A stretch of DNA of 64,000 bases from NCBI GenBank assembly GCA_965116685.1, contig OZ220707.1, forward strand, positions 124,001 through 188,000, given 5' to 3'. The notes under the pieces were generated by a model. It was given only the letters and a program-made list of their open reading frames with translations. It searched no databases and was not told the DNA's origin. Made by a program: the position numbers and the translations under genes. The stretch's first letter is position 1; each line of letters opens with the position of its first letter. Positions 1 through 9,672 of this stretch are shown in pieces. The DNA is from Bin80 sp965116685. GTDB taxonomy: Bacteria > Bacteroidota > Rhodothermia > Rhodothermales > Bin80.

Positions 1-1671
1 AGTGGTAATGGATTAGCGGGATTCATCCCGATTGGAATCGGAACGGTGGAGAAACTGGAAATCCTGGATCTCTCGGATAACCAACTCCGTTTTTTAATCC
101 CAAAATCACTCTCCAACCTGAGTTCACTCAAAGAATTAATTCTTTGGGGTAATCAATTCAACGGGCCGATTCCCCCTGAACTAGGACAAATGCCGGCACT
201 GGAAAAGCTGTCCCTCTTCCTGAATCAATTAAGTGGATCAATCCCCCCAGAATTAGGGTCCATCAAGAGTTTAAAACGGTTGCACCTTGACTTTAATGGG
301 TTGGATGGCAGGATCCCTGTGGAATTAGCACATATTGAAGGGCTCATTGAATTGTTTGTTGATGGAAACAGCCTAACGGGAACCCTCCCGCTGGAATTAA
401 CACAATTACGATCTCTTGTCTCGCTTTTTGCCGGCTTTAACGATTTGACCGGACCGGTTCCAGCAGAACTGGCAACGATGCCCGCACTGCAGAATTTGTC
501 ACTGGAAGGCAACCAGCATACAGGCATAATCCCCTCCGAGTTGACAATGGCAAGGGACTTGACAAAATTACTTCTGGCACACAATCGCCTCAGTGGGCCC
601 ATCCCCGAAGGATTTGCAGAAATACCTTTTCTCACTACTCTGGATTTGGAGGGGAATCAATTGACTGGCACCCTGCCGTTAGACTTGGGATTCAGCCCAA
701 ATATGCGATACCTGAATCTCTCGGATAATCAGTTCACCGATCAGGTGAGTTCGTTGCCAATCACACTAGATGAGCTCCATTTACGTCAGAATCAACTGAC
801 CGGAGATTTTTCGTCAATCATTGGGCCACTCACATCGCTAGGCAAAATTGATCTTAGAGAAAATGCTTTTACGGGGACGCTCGAAGTCATCTACGGTTTT
901 CAGAGACTGGTCGATATTCGATTAAGCAATAACCAGTTCACCGGCGAGTTTTCTCTTCCGCGTAACGCGTTCGTTTTCACACTCTATCTAGATCTTACCA
1001 ATAATGATCTCCATCATTTTGGCGCAGTTACGGGGCAGGTATATATGGACACGATCAATGTATCCCGAAATCAACTTGACTTTACCGACTTGCTTCCGAA
1101 TGCTGGCTTGATCCATCGTGACTCATTTACGTATGCACCACAAGATTCTCTGGTTACAAGGGTAGAGAGAACTAGTGCAGAAGTCATTTTCAGCGTGGCG
1201 GATTCGGCAAACGGGAATGTATATCAATGGTATCGGGATGGGAATGCTTTGGATGGGGCAAATTCTGCATTCGTACGCGTTGACGCCAATGAACCAGTTG
1301 CTGAGTATTACTGCGAAGTGACGAACGATATGCTGCCAAACTTGACGCTCGTTAGCAAAGTCAAGTCAACCGATGCCATTCCCACGCATATCAACCCCTT
1401 GCCAGAGAAAATCGAGATGGTTACCGTTGGTCAGAATTTTCCAAACCCATTTCAGGTGGGGACAGCAATTCCAATTTCACTGGCCGAACCTGGCTCGGTT
1501 CAAATTACCATCTACGATATTGCTGGTCGCAAAGCTCAGACATTAAGAGAGACAATGAGTGCTGGCAAACATGAGGCATGGATCACGGCTGCCGGGTTGG
1601 CCTCGGGAAGCTACCGCTATGTGATTCATGTTGGTGGACATTACGTCACACGTTCGATGGTAGTCATGTAG
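1..1671 (+). CDS. Leucine-rich-repeat surface protein with Ig-like and T9SS sorting domains (5' truncated)
   Basis: The frame is open from base 1 with no stop, and the first codons already read as LRR (SGNGLAGFIP), so the start lies left of the window; the GTG at 46 is internal. Roughly the first 330 residues are 23-24-residue repeats of the plant-like type (LxxLxLxxNxLxGxIPxELG). An Ig-like segment follows (YQWYRDGNALDG ... YYCEVTN). The last ~80 residues form a T9SS type A sorting domain: GQNFPNPF, then ITIYDIAGRKAQTL, then a final beta strand. Family knowledge: such proteins cross the outer membrane by type IX secretion and are displayed or released, often for adhesion or protein binding. 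The ligand cannot be told. No gene partner is evident; the next gene starts 69 bp downstream on the same strand. Confidence 0.85.
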   Translation, partial: SGNGLAGFIPIGIGTVEKLEILDLSDNQLRFLIPKSLSNLSSLKELILWGNQFNGPIPPELGQMPALEKLSLFLNQLSGSIPPELGSIKSLKRLHLDFNGLDGRIPVELAHIEGLIELFVDGNSLTGTLPLELTQLRSLVSLFAGFNDLTGPVPAELATMPALQNLSLEGNQHTGIIPSELTMARDLTKLLLAHNRLSGPIPEGFAEIPFLTTLDLEGNQLTGTLPLDLGFSPNMRYLNLSDNQFTDQVSSLPITLDELHLRQNQLTGDFSSIIGPLTSLGKIDLRENAFTGTLEVIYGFQRLVDIRLSNNQFTGEFSLPRNAFVFTLYLDLTNNDLHHFGAVTGQVYMDTINVSRNQLDFTDLLPNAGLIHRDSFTYAPQDSLVTRVERTSAEVIFSVADSANGNVYQWYRDGNALDGANSAFVRVDANEPVAEYYCEVTNDMLPNLTLVSKVKSTDAIPTHINPLPEKIEMVTVGQNFPNPFQVGTAIPISLAEPGSVQITIYDIAGRKAQTLRETMSAGKHEAWITAAGLASGSYRYVIHVGGHYVTRSMVVM

Positions 1672-1740
1672 TCATTAAATAGCTCGGATTAATTAATTCC
1701 CAACCGCTTCATTAGCTTTATACCGAGGTCATATTGATTC

Positions 1741-3357
1741 ATGTTCTCAAGACGATCATTCTTGCAACTTTCCAGCGGGGGGCTATTGGCATTATCCCAA
1801 TTTCATCGCGAATGGGAAGCAGACATAGCGATCATAGGAGGGGGGACGGGAGGATGTGCTGCAGCACTAGCGGCGCTGAAAATGAATCAAAAAGTAATTC
1901 TCACCGAAGAGACCGAATGGATTGGAGGACAGTTCACACAGCAAGGGGTTCCGCCGGATGAGCATCCGTGGATTGAAACCCATGGCGCAACCGCTAGCTA
2001 TCGGGCATTCCGTAATAAAATCCGTAGCTACTATCGAAGGCTTTATCCGCTCATCAACCCAGAAGCGGAGCTTCTGAATCCAGGTACCTGTGGTGTCTCA
2101 CGACTCTGTCATGAGCCTCGGGCCGCCCTTGCAATCCTCAATGACCGGTTTGCCCCCTATCTCAGCAGCGGGCAACTCCAAATATTATTAAATACCCAGC
2201 CTATTTCTGCGGAGGTCCATGGTGACAAAATTCAGGCGGTTCATGTATCGCCCATGCAGGGTGTGATCCGGGCAAAGTACTTTATTGATGCAACCGAAGA
2301 TGGGTCGCTTCTTGATCTTTCACAGACAGAATATGTGATGGGTGCAGAACCAGACACCGGTGAACTGCATGCATCTCCACGCCCGGGCCCTCAAAATATG
2401 CAGGCCCCTACATGGTGCTTTGCGATGGATTATCGTCCGAATGAAGATCATATAATCCAGCGGCCCGAGTCGTACGAATACTGGCGGGACTACGTCCCTC
2501 CAATTGATCCTCCATGGCCTGGAAAACTCTTCAGCTTGACGTACAGCCATCCCATTACCCTGGAGCCAAGGACTGTATCATTTGACCCAAGGCCCGAAGC
2601 GGTCACCGAAAACTTTAACCTCTGGGTCTATCGCAGGCTCATAGACCCAGAATTGTTTACGCCAGAAGCATATCCCGGAGGGATTTCCCTGGTGAACTGG
2701 CCACAGAACGATTATATCAACGGCAATCTCTTTGGTACCCCTGACAGCAGCCTTCACCGGCAGGCTGCTCGCGATCTAAGCCTGTCACTCTTTTACTGGC
2801 TTCAAACCGAAGTTCCACGAGAGGATGGTGGTCAAGGCTGGCCTGGGCTCAGATTACGTGGCGATGTGATGGGAACGCTGGACGGGTTCGCGAAAGCACC
2901 CTATTTACGGGAATCCAGGCGGATTCAATCCGAGTTCACCGTCACCGAGCATCATGTGGGAGCAGAAGCTCGGGGAGGCATGAATCGGGCCGAATATTTT
3001 GATGACTCGATCGGAGTAGGGAGCTATCGCATAGATTTACATCCATCTACCGGAGGGGACAACTACATTGATGTTGCCTCGCTACCTTTCGAGATCCCGT
3101 TAGGCGCACTGATCCCGGTCCGGATGGAGAACTTGTTGCCCGCGGCAAAAAATATCGGAGTTACGCATATAACCGGTGGATGCTATCGGCTGCACCCAGT
3201 CGAATGGAATATTGGTGAATCGACTGGCGCACTTGCTGCCTGGTGTATTGTTAAATCAACAACACCAAGAGGAGTACGTGCAAATCATTTGAGCGAGTTT
3301 CAGAGTTTACTGACAGAGCAGGGAGTGCAGCTGCGATGGCCAGAATCAATCTACTAG
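1741..3357 (+). CDS. FAD-dependent oxidoreductase with Tat-type leader (FAD_oxidored family)
   Basis: The 538-residue protein begins with a twin-arginine leader (SRRSFLQ followed by a short hydrophobic run), so it is probably exported folded with its cofactor. Just after the leader is a Rossmann FAD-binding motif (IIGGGTGGCAAA), with an acidic residue at the end of the next strand, and WIGGQF follows. This matches the FAD_oxidored (PF12831) family, whose members are usually annotated only as FAD-dependent oxidoreductases. A second FAD-binding stretch lies near the C terminus (NIGVTHITGGCYRLHPVEWNIGES). The substrate is unknown. The stop codon is 3 nt before the start of a multihaem cytochrome gene, so the two are almost certainly co-transcribed, and the cytochrome could accept its electrons (inference). 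Confidence 0.85.
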   Translation: MFSRRSFLQLSSGGLLALSQFHREWEADIAIIGGGTGGCAAALAALKMNQKVILTEETEWIGGQFTQQGVPPDEHPWIETHGATASYRAFRNKIRSYYRRLYPLINPEAELLNPGTCGVSRLCHEPRAALAILNDRFAPYLSSGQLQILLNTQPISAEVHGDKIQAVHVSPMQGVIRAKYFIDATEDGSLLDLSQTEYVMGAEPDTGELHASPRPGPQNMQAPTWCFAMDYRPNEDHIIQRPESYEYWRDYVPPIDPPWPGKLFSLTYSHPITLEPRTVSFDPRPEAVTENFNLWVYRRLIDPELFTPEAYPGGISLVNWPQNDYINGNLFGTPDSSLHRQAARDLSLSLFYWLQTEVPREDGGQGWPGLRLRGDVMGTLDGFAKAPYLRESRRIQSEFTVTEHHVGAEARGGMNRAEYFDDSIGVGSYRIDLHPSTGGDNYIDVASLPFEIPLGALIPVRMENLLPAAKNIGVTHITGGCYRLHPVEWNIGESTGALAAWCIVKSTTPRGVRANHLSEFQSLLTEQGVQLRWPESIY

Positions 3358-3360
3358 TGA

Positions 3361-6030
3361 ATGATACGCTCACGTACCCGCTACATACGATTGCCTAAGC
3401 GTCAGCGACGATTGGTTGCTGTACTGTTGGGAGGCTTTGCTGTACTGCTGGTCAACAGTCTGTTCCTGTATCTGGTAGAGGGATCAACGGCGCTACTTTA
3501 CATGAGCAATGTGCTCCTGCACATTGGCCTGGGGACATTGTTCGTCCTTCCCGCAGCAATCTTCCTGATGTTGCATCTGTCAAAGATGCCGCTACGCAGC
3601 AACTGGAAAGCAACCTTGGCCGGAACCGTTACAGGCGCGTCACTCATCACGTTGCTGTCCACCGGATTTGGGCTGGTATTCCTGGGTTCAACATGGGCGG
3701 CAGGCGTACTGCTTTACATACATGTGATTTGTGTTGCCACATCCATGATCGGATTTGTGGTCCACATTTCCCTGAAAGAAGGTATACGGTACCGGTTCCT
3801 GGAGTGGGGACAGGCGTTTCGTTCAGGTGGGGCCCATGCATGGCGCCATCCGCTGTCGCTGACGTTGATTGGCGGGCTTGCCGTGACATTTTTGGTTGGG
3901 CTTGTGCCATGGTTGCAGGGCAGTGGCTCCATCTATGTGGAAGGGCTGGAGGAGAACCCTTTGGCCACATCTCAGGCAATCTTGGCACATGAAGGATATC
4001 TTAGTGACGATGATTTGGACAGGTCCGAGTCCTGTGGTCAGCAGGGATGCCATCCAGATGTTGTAGTGCAGTGGGAGTCATCCGTCCATCGTTTCTCTTC
4101 ATTCAACAACCCCTATTACCTGAAGAGTATCGAAGCGTTGATTGAGCGGGGCGGCAATGACCCTGCCCGATGGTGTGCGTCCTGTCATGATCCGCTGGTC
4201 CTCTTTACAGGGCGGTTAACCGACGAGCAGATTCTGGACTTTGAGCATCCAACCTCCCAAGCAGGGATCACATGTTTTTCCTGTCATGCAATTGAGGCTC
4301 TGAGAGATGTCAAAGGGAACGGCAGGTACGTGATCTCTTCGCCAGACGAGTACCCGTTTGCCCGGGCCAGCGATGATACCCGTAAATGGATTCACAATAC
4401 ACTTGTACGTGCCAATCCTGGTCCGCATAGAGAAGCTATGCTGAAACCTGTCCATCAGACCATGGAATTTTGCGGTACCTGCCATAAAGTAGGCCTGCCT
4501 CCTGAGGTGAACAACTATCGCTGGAAGCGTGGACAGAATGAATACGATGCCTGGCAAAGCAGTGGCACGAGTGGAAATACCATTCGATCATTCTATTTGC
4601 CCGAGGAGCCCCTTTCCTGTATTGATTGTCATATGCCACGGGTAGCGTCTGAGGATCAGGGAGGAATCGATGGGTTTATCCGCAGTCACTCGTTTGCGGC
4701 AGCGAATACTGCAATCCCTACACTTGAGGGATATCCCAAGCAGGTACAGGAGGTCCAGGAGACGTTACAGTCTTCTGCGTCGGTTGATGTTTTTTCGGTG
4801 ACCATAGATGGCCGATTCTATGGTCCCAATGATGTGATGCCCCCTCTGAGACCAGGGGCGGAGGTAGAGGTTACTGTAGTCGTTCGGAACCGGCGCGTAG
4901 GGCATCTACTCCCCGGGGGGACGAACGACTCCAATGAAATGTGGCTTGAATTTTCTGCAAAGGATTCAATGGGAACAGAGATATTGATCTCCGGCGACTT
5001 GGATGCAGAGGGCAGGGTGGACTCGACTGCACACTTTTGGGGGGCTGTGCAGGTGGATCGTGCCAGCCGTGCGATTAATCGGCGTAATGCTCAGGACTGG
5101 ATTTCCACCGTCTATGCCCATATGATTGGACCGGGTACCGCACATACGGTACATTATGGTTTTCGGGTACCATCACGCACGACCATCCACGCTCTGTCTG
5201 CCCGATTGTATCACCGCAAGTTCAAGTGGTACTTTCATAACTGGACATTCCGCGGCCGTGTGGCCCCAGGTCAACCGGATTCTCTGGCACGTAAAGAGGT
5301 GGATCTGCGGCAATGGGAATTAGGGCCAGGTGCCCCCCCCGAGATCCCGATCACCCTGATGGCCTCTGCCGGACGGTCGGAAGGAGATCAACCAGATAGG
5401 ACGTATGCCTCATGGGAGCGCTGGAATGACTATGGAATTGGGCTCTTTCTTGAAGGAGATACGCGTGGCGCATTGGAGGCATTCAGCCAAGTTTCGATGA
5501 TTGCCCCGCAAAACCCGGAAGGGCCCATCAATTTGGCACGGGTATATCTTGCCGAGGGCAGTCTGGACGCGGCGGAAGCGCAGCTTCAGGAAGCAGAAGA
5601 AAGAGAACCTGGATACCTCAAAACCACGTACTTCCGTGCTGAAGTTTTGAGAGGGTATGGGAGATACGATGACGCGATTACAGAATGGTTGAAAGTGTAT
5701 GAGGTCTACCCAAACGATCGCGTGCTTTTGCTCGCCATCGCACGGATGCATTATTTAATGGAGCGTTACGATATGGCCTTGCAATGGATTGATCGCGTGC
5801 TTGCAATAGATCCAGAGGATCTGGGAGGCTTATATAACAGGATGCTCACGCTCGGTGCGCTGCAGCGGACCGAAGATCTTCAGGAGGCACAGCGACTGTA
5901 TGAATTCCACAAAGAAGACGAGACGGCCCTCGCCGTCACCGGACCCTATAAACAGCGCTATCCATCCGATAACCTTGAGGCACAGCCCATCCATCAGCAC
6001 AGCTTGAGTCCAGTCCAACGTCAGCCCTGA
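3361..6030 (+). CDS. Membrane-anchored multihaem c-type cytochrome with TPR tail
   Basis: This 889-residue protein has three parts. Residues ~15-190 contain about five hydrophobic segments, with histidines 54, 72, 121 and 135 inside or beside them; 121 and 135 are spaced H-x13-H, which would suit b-haem ligation, though that is only inference. The periplasmic part has c-type haem sites: four CxxCH motifs at residues 272 (CASCH), 305 (CFSCH), 371 (CGTCH) and 420 (CIDCH), plus a CX4CH at 225 (CGQQGCH). This recalls the cytochrome c554 type. A beta-rich stretch follows, then TPR-like helices from ~690 to 860. It lies 3 nt after the FAD oxidoreductase and probably forms a redox pair with it. Its 3' end overlaps the convergent murA by 10 bp. 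Substrate and electron acceptor are unknown. Confidence 0.8.
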   Translation: MIRSRTRYIRLPKRQRRLVAVLLGGFAVLLVNSLFLYLVEGSTALLYMSNVLLHIGLGTLFVLPAAIFLMLHLSKMPLRSNWKATLAGTVTGASLITLLSTGFGLVFLGSTWAAGVLLYIHVICVATSMIGFVVHISLKEGIRYRFLEWGQAFRSGGAHAWRHPLSLTLIGGLAVTFLVGLVPWLQGSGSIYVEGLEENPLATSQAILAHEGYLSDDDLDRSESCGQQGCHPDVVVQWESSVHRFSSFNNPYYLKSIEALIERGGNDPARWCASCHDPLVLFTGRLTDEQILDFEHPTSQAGITCFSCHAIEALRDVKGNGRYVISSPDEYPFARASDDTRKWIHNTLVRANPGPHREAMLKPVHQTMEFCGTCHKVGLPPEVNNYRWKRGQNEYDAWQSSGTSGNTIRSFYLPEEPLSCIDCHMPRVASEDQGGIDGFIRSHSFAAANTAIPTLEGYPKQVQEVQETLQSSASVDVFSVTIDGRFYGPNDVMPPLRPGAEVEVTVVVRNRRVGHLLPGGTNDSNEMWLEFSAKDSMGTEILISGDLDAEGRVDSTAHFWGAVQVDRASRAINRRNAQDWISTVYAHMIGPGTAHTVHYGFRVPSRTTIHALSARLYHRKFKWYFHNWTFRGRVAPGQPDSLARKEVDLRQWELGPGAPPEIPITLMASAGRSEGDQPDRTYASWERWNDYGIGLFLEGDTRGALEAFSQVSMIAPQNPEGPINLARVYLAEGSLDAAEAQLQEAEEREPGYLKTTYFRAEVLRGYGRYDDAITEWLKVYEVYPNDRVLLLAIARMHYLMERYDMALQWIDRVLAIDPEDLGGLYNRMLTLGALQRTEDLQEAQRLYEFHKEDETALAVTGPYKQRYPSDNLEAQPIHQHSLSPVQRQP

Positions 6031-7319
6031 TTCGGTGCAGCAAATTCGTCATACTGTTCTCGCCGAATATCAATTCCGCACTGGCTGAGTTTCGATTCCA
6101 GTTTTTCATAACCTCGATCCAAATGATAGATTCGGCCTACATGCGTGGTCCCTTTGGCAACTAATCCTGCGAGTACCAGCGATACGCTTGCGCGCAAATC
6201 CGTACTCATAACACGTGCGCCGGTAAGCTGGCTCCCGCCGTGGACGGTGACCTGATTTCCATGAACGAAGGCTTGAAGGCCCATGCGGGCCAATTCTGGA
6301 ATATGATTGAACCGGTCACCATACACCTGATCGGTAACGGTAGCTTTTCCATTTGCACAGGCCAGAAGCACTGTCCATTGGGCCTGTAAATCCGTCGGAA
6401 ACCCAGGATAAATTGCCGTTGTAATAGACGCAGGCTTTACGGTCTCCGGTGGTGTTACAATAACCGAATCATCTTCAATGGTGTAGGCAGCTCCAGTGCT
6501 TTGAAATGCGTCCAGAAACTGTTCTCCCAGATGATCTGGACGGGTGTGAGTCAGACGTATGGGTTCGCCGGGCGTGCCAGCGATTGCCGCGGCAATCATA
6601 AACGTGCCCAGTTCGATGCGATCCGGGCAGTTGCTGTACGCAACCGCTTGTAGTTCCGGGACTCCCTCAATTTCAATGGTCCGTGTCCCAATCCCTTCCA
6701 GTTTCGCTCCCATGGCCTGGAGCATTTCACAGAACACGACTACATCCGGCTCAATCGCTGCATTTTCAATGCGACTGCCGCCGCGCCCTAGACTGGCTGC
6801 CAGAAGCAGGTTGACGGTCGCACCGACACTGGAGGGTTCAAACCGATAGGATCCCCCAGGCAAGCCTCCACGAGGAGTACGCGCCACAACATACCCTTCA
6901 TCCAGATCAATCTCTGCTCCCAGTGCCTTCAGGCCTTCGAGATGCAGATTAACAGGACGGGGCCCCCAGGCACATCCACCAGGCAATGAAACCCGTGCTT
7001 GATGACAACGCCCAATCAATGCCCCCAACATGTAGAAAGAGGCTCGCATTTTCTTCACCAGTTCATATGGCGCCTCCGGGAACCCAATCCGAGTTGCATC
7101 AATCTGGAGCCCACGACCTTTGCGTTCTACCGAAGCTCCCGAAACTCGGAGTACATGAGAAAATGTGATAATGTCACGCAGGAGAGGAATACGGTCCAAA
7201 TGCGTCACTCCATGGGGCAGAATAGCAGCGGCCATCAGCGGCAATGCTGTATTCTTGGACGCACTGATTGCGAGTGTGCCACAGAGAGGTTGGCCTCCTC
7301 GAATGACAAGTTTTTCCAT
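6021..7319 (-). CDS. murA: UDP-N-acetylglucosamine 1-carboxyvinyltransferase (MurA)
   Basis: MurA transfers enolpyruvyl from PEP to UDP-GlcNAc in the cytoplasm, the first committed step of peptidoglycan synthesis and the target of fosfomycin. The protein has 432 residues, normal for the family. The N terminus MEKLVIRGG, the K22-N23 pair (SASKNTALPLMAA) and the PEP-binding loop LPGGCAWGPRPVNLHL are all present. The catalytic cysteine is C116, so the enzyme keeps the fosfomycin-reactive Cys instead of the Asp found in some resistant MurAs. It is transcribed alone on the minus strand and is tail-to-tail with the cytochrome gene, with a 10-bp overlap. Confidence 0.95.
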   Translation of the reverse strand: MEKLVIRGGQPLCGTLAISASKNTALPLMAAAILPHGVTHLDRIPLLRDIITFSHVLRVSGASVERKGRGLQIDATRIGFPEAPYELVKKMRASFYMLGALIGRCHQARVSLPGGCAWGPRPVNLHLEGLKALGAEIDLDEGYVVARTPRGGLPGGSYRFEPSSVGATVNLLLAASLGRGGSRIENAAIEPDVVVFCEMLQAMGAKLEGIGTRTIEIEGVPELQAVAYSNCPDRIELGTFMIAAAIAGTPGEPIRLTHTRPDHLGEQFLDAFQSTGAAYTIEDDSVIVTPPETVKPASITTAIYPGFPTDLQAQWTVLLACANGKATVTDQVYGDRFNHIPELARMGLQAFVHGNQVTVHGGSQLTGARVMSTDLRASVSLVLAGLVAKGTTHVGRIYHLDRGYEKLESKLSQCGIDIRREQYDEFAAPNQG

Positions 7320-7778
7320 AATCAGTCAGTTTATCGTTTGGCGAGATCATGAGCAGATCTACGCCATCTTGAATGGGATTGCGCTGTCAGAGTGTCAACT
7401 GATTTCCCCGACCCGCGAGGATTGGATTCTTGAGACAGGTCTCTGAGCCATCCGTTACGTTCAATGTTCACTCTTCGATAGGGTAAGGCGTTGGCGCCCT
7501 TATACTTTGTTCAACGATAAAAGAATCCATTGAGTGCACATGAAGTCCGTACCCCTTGGAAAAAGAATTCCCTGCATATGAATCGAAATTCCGATTCGTA
7601 GTACAAGGAATATGGGTCCATGTCTAGGCAGGTTTGAGGAATTCAGCTGTACTGACATAAATTCCTTCCATTCGATTAACACTGACTGCAAGGATGTTTA
7701 CTGGGTGGATGTACTGTTTGGGAAAAGATTGTCATTCATTAAGTTGCATATCAGGTTTATCTGCAGACTGATCAAAAT
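7320..7778. other. Intergenic region between murA and the cysteine desulfurase gene
   Basis: About 460 bp lie between two divergently read genes. I see no convincing gene: a 63-codon minus-strand frame (7500-7691) has no family resemblance and no ribosome binding site. A weak 6-bp hairpin (GAATCG/CGATTC) lies near 7580. The region presumably carries the promoters of both flanking genes, but I cannot point to them. Confidence 0.4.
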
Positions 7779-8960
7779 ATGAAAGGACGCGGTCAGAATC
7801 CTACGCCAGTCTATATGGACCATGCGGCAACCACCCCATTGGCTCCCGCGGTCCTGGAAGCAATGCTACCGTATTTCGGGGCCAACTTTGGCAATGCATC
7901 CTCGGTTCACCATCCGGGCAGAGTTGCGCGAGGGGCCATTGAAAATAGTCGGGAGAGAATTGCAGAGCATCTCCATGCAATACCAGAAGAAATCATTTTT
8001 ACCAGTGGAGCCACAGAAGCGAATAACCTTGCATTTAATCTATTGAGCGCGGGAGAGCATTTGATCACATCAAGCATTGAGCACAAAGCTGTACTCGAAC
8101 CGGTCAAAGCACTGGAATCCTCCGGTGTCCAGGTTACACGTCTTGTACCCGACAGGGAAACCGGTGCGCTGGGCAGTGAGGAGATTGAAGAATCTGTAGG
8201 TTTGAATACGCGCTTGGTCTCGATTATATATGTGAATAACGAAACCGGTGCGGTGACTCCGCTAAAGGAAATATCTACCCTCCGTGATGAGCATGACCTC
8301 TTTCTGCACACAGATGCGGCACAGGCGGCTGCATGGTTCCCACTTGATATAGATCGTCTCGGTGTAGATATGATGTCGCTTTCTGCCCACAAGATGTATG
8401 GCCCAAAAGGGATTGGTGTCCTCTACGTCCGAGATCGTGTACAACTCATGCCACAGATTCTTGGCGGCTCACAGGAAAGAGGGCGCCGAGGCGGTACAGA
8501 AAATGTAGCCGCCGTGATTGGAATGGCAACTGCAATGGATTTGATTGCGAAAGATCGGGATGTACATACGTGTCGTGTCCAAAAACTCCGACAGGAGTTG
8601 CAGACACAGCTAATCGCGACGATCGGCGACCAATTAGTCGTGAACACACCAGTCAACGCAGCCCCACACATCCTTAATATTGCATTTAAGCCGGTGGATG
8701 GCAGCCCCATGGATGGAGAAATGTTACTTCTAAACATGGATATGGAAGGCGTATATGCTTCTTCCGGCTCCGCCTGCACTAGCGGAGCAGTCACACCGAG
8801 TCACGTTCTACTTGAATTAGGAGTCCCAGCTTCCACTGCCCGTGCATCCTTACGGCTTTCGCTTGGTCGTTTAACGGGGGAAGATGATATCAAGAGGACG
8901 GTAGCGTGTATCCATAAGGTTGTAAAAAGAATGCACGGGCGGAGGCAACATGAAGGGTAG
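7779..8960 (+). CDS. Cysteine desulfurase (NifS/IscS-like, PLP-dependent)
   Basis: The 393-residue class V aminotransferase-fold enzyme would take sulfur from cysteine as a persulfide for Fe-S clusters, thiolated tRNA or other sulfur carriers. It opens with the family signature YMDHAATTPL. SGATEANNLA and HTDAAQAAAW follow, then the PLP lysine K205 in SAHKMYGPKG and the catalytic cysteine C333 in SSGSACTSG. The short loop around the cysteine with the SGSACTSG context is shared by NifS- and IscS-like enzymes. No iscU, nifU or sufE lies nearby, so its role cannot be narrowed. The stop overlaps the start of the next gene by 11 nt, indicating an operon with the TIGR04282 gene. Confidence 0.93.
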   Translation: MKGRGQNPTPVYMDHAATTPLAPAVLEAMLPYFGANFGNASSVHHPGRVARGAIENSRERIAEHLHAIPEEIIFTSGATEANNLAFNLLSAGEHLITSSIEHKAVLEPVKALESSGVQVTRLVPDRETGALGSEEIEESVGLNTRLVSIIYVNNETGAVTPLKEISTLRDEHDLFLHTDAAQAAAWFPLDIDRLGVDMMSLSAHKMYGPKGIGVLYVRDRVQLMPQILGGSQERGRRGGTENVAAVIGMATAMDLIAKDRDVHTCRVQKLRQELQTQLIATIGDQLVVNTPVNAAPHILNIAFKPVDGSPMDGEMLLLNMDMEGVYASSGSACTSGAVTPSHVLLELGVPASTARASLRLSLGRLTGEDDIKRTVACIHKVVKRMHGRRQHEG

Positions 8961-9603
8961 GGCGCTGATTGTCCTTGCCCGTTCTCCCAAGTCCGGTCAA
9001 GTGAAGTCCAGACTGACAGAGTTGATCTCTGCACAGGAGGCAACAGATTTATATCGGATGTTCCTGATGGACAGCCTGAAGCAGTATGCATCCCTGAATG
9101 TGGCGGTGCGTCTGTATATGTCGGATGGCGTCCCTCCCGATGTTCCGGTTCATGGGGCAATAATCAAGCAGCAATGCGGCAATGGACTGGGCGAACGTAT
9201 GCGCCATGCTTTTCAGGAGACGGCCGCGGCAGGATATCGACAGATGGTCATTATTGGGACCGATCATCCTACGTTACCAGACGAGTTCATTCAAGATGCG
9301 TTTCATGCATTATCGGATTCGCCAAGTATATGCATTGGGCCTGCAGAAGACGGGGGATATTATCTTTTGGGAATGAATCCATTTATTGATGGCCTATTTG
9401 ATGATATGATTTACAGCCGACCGGATGTTTTTGAGTTAACCTTGATCCGGGCGTATCAATCGGAGGCGAACGTCGTTCAACTGCGGGAGTGGTACGATGT
9501 AGATACCCCGAATGACTTGCGCCGGTTGGCTTCAGAAGAAGGAGCAGTGCCCATGAACACATTAAAGATGGTAAAGCAGTTGAAAGTAAAATACGCCCTC
9601 TAA
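8950..9603 (+). CDS. TIGR04282 / DUF2064 family glycosyltransferase-like protein
   Basis: A 217-residue protein with a nucleotidyl/glycosyltransferase-A-like fold. It begins ALIVLARSPKSGQVKSRL, the family's opening motif, and has GNGLGERMRHAF, an acidic DHP motif in IIGTDHPTLP, and GPAEDGGYYLLG. Members are annotated as TIGR04282 arsenosugar biosynthesis glycosyltransferases or DUF2064. No arsenic genes lie around it here, so that specific role is unsupported. It overlaps the cysteine desulfurase by 11 nt and precedes thrB by 69 bp. Confidence 0.85.
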   Translation: MKGRALIVLARSPKSGQVKSRLTELISAQEATDLYRMFLMDSLKQYASLNVAVRLYMSDGVPPDVPVHGAIIKQQCGNGLGERMRHAFQETAAAGYRQMVIIGTDHPTLPDEFIQDAFHALSDSPSICIGPAEDGGYYLLGMNPFIDGLFDDMIYSRPDVFELTLIRAYQSEANVVQLREWYDVDTPNDLRRLASEEGAVPMNTLKMVKQLKVKYAL

Positions 9604-9672
9604 ATTGTGATTGACCTCCTATTGACCAGGGGGCGCGATTGATCCATATAAAACGAACACCATACCTGAAAC

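Noticed and set aside
7500..7691. A 63-codon minus-strand frame in the murA/desulfurase gap
   Set aside because: No ribosome binding site, no recognisable motif, and composition no different from the surrounding DNA.
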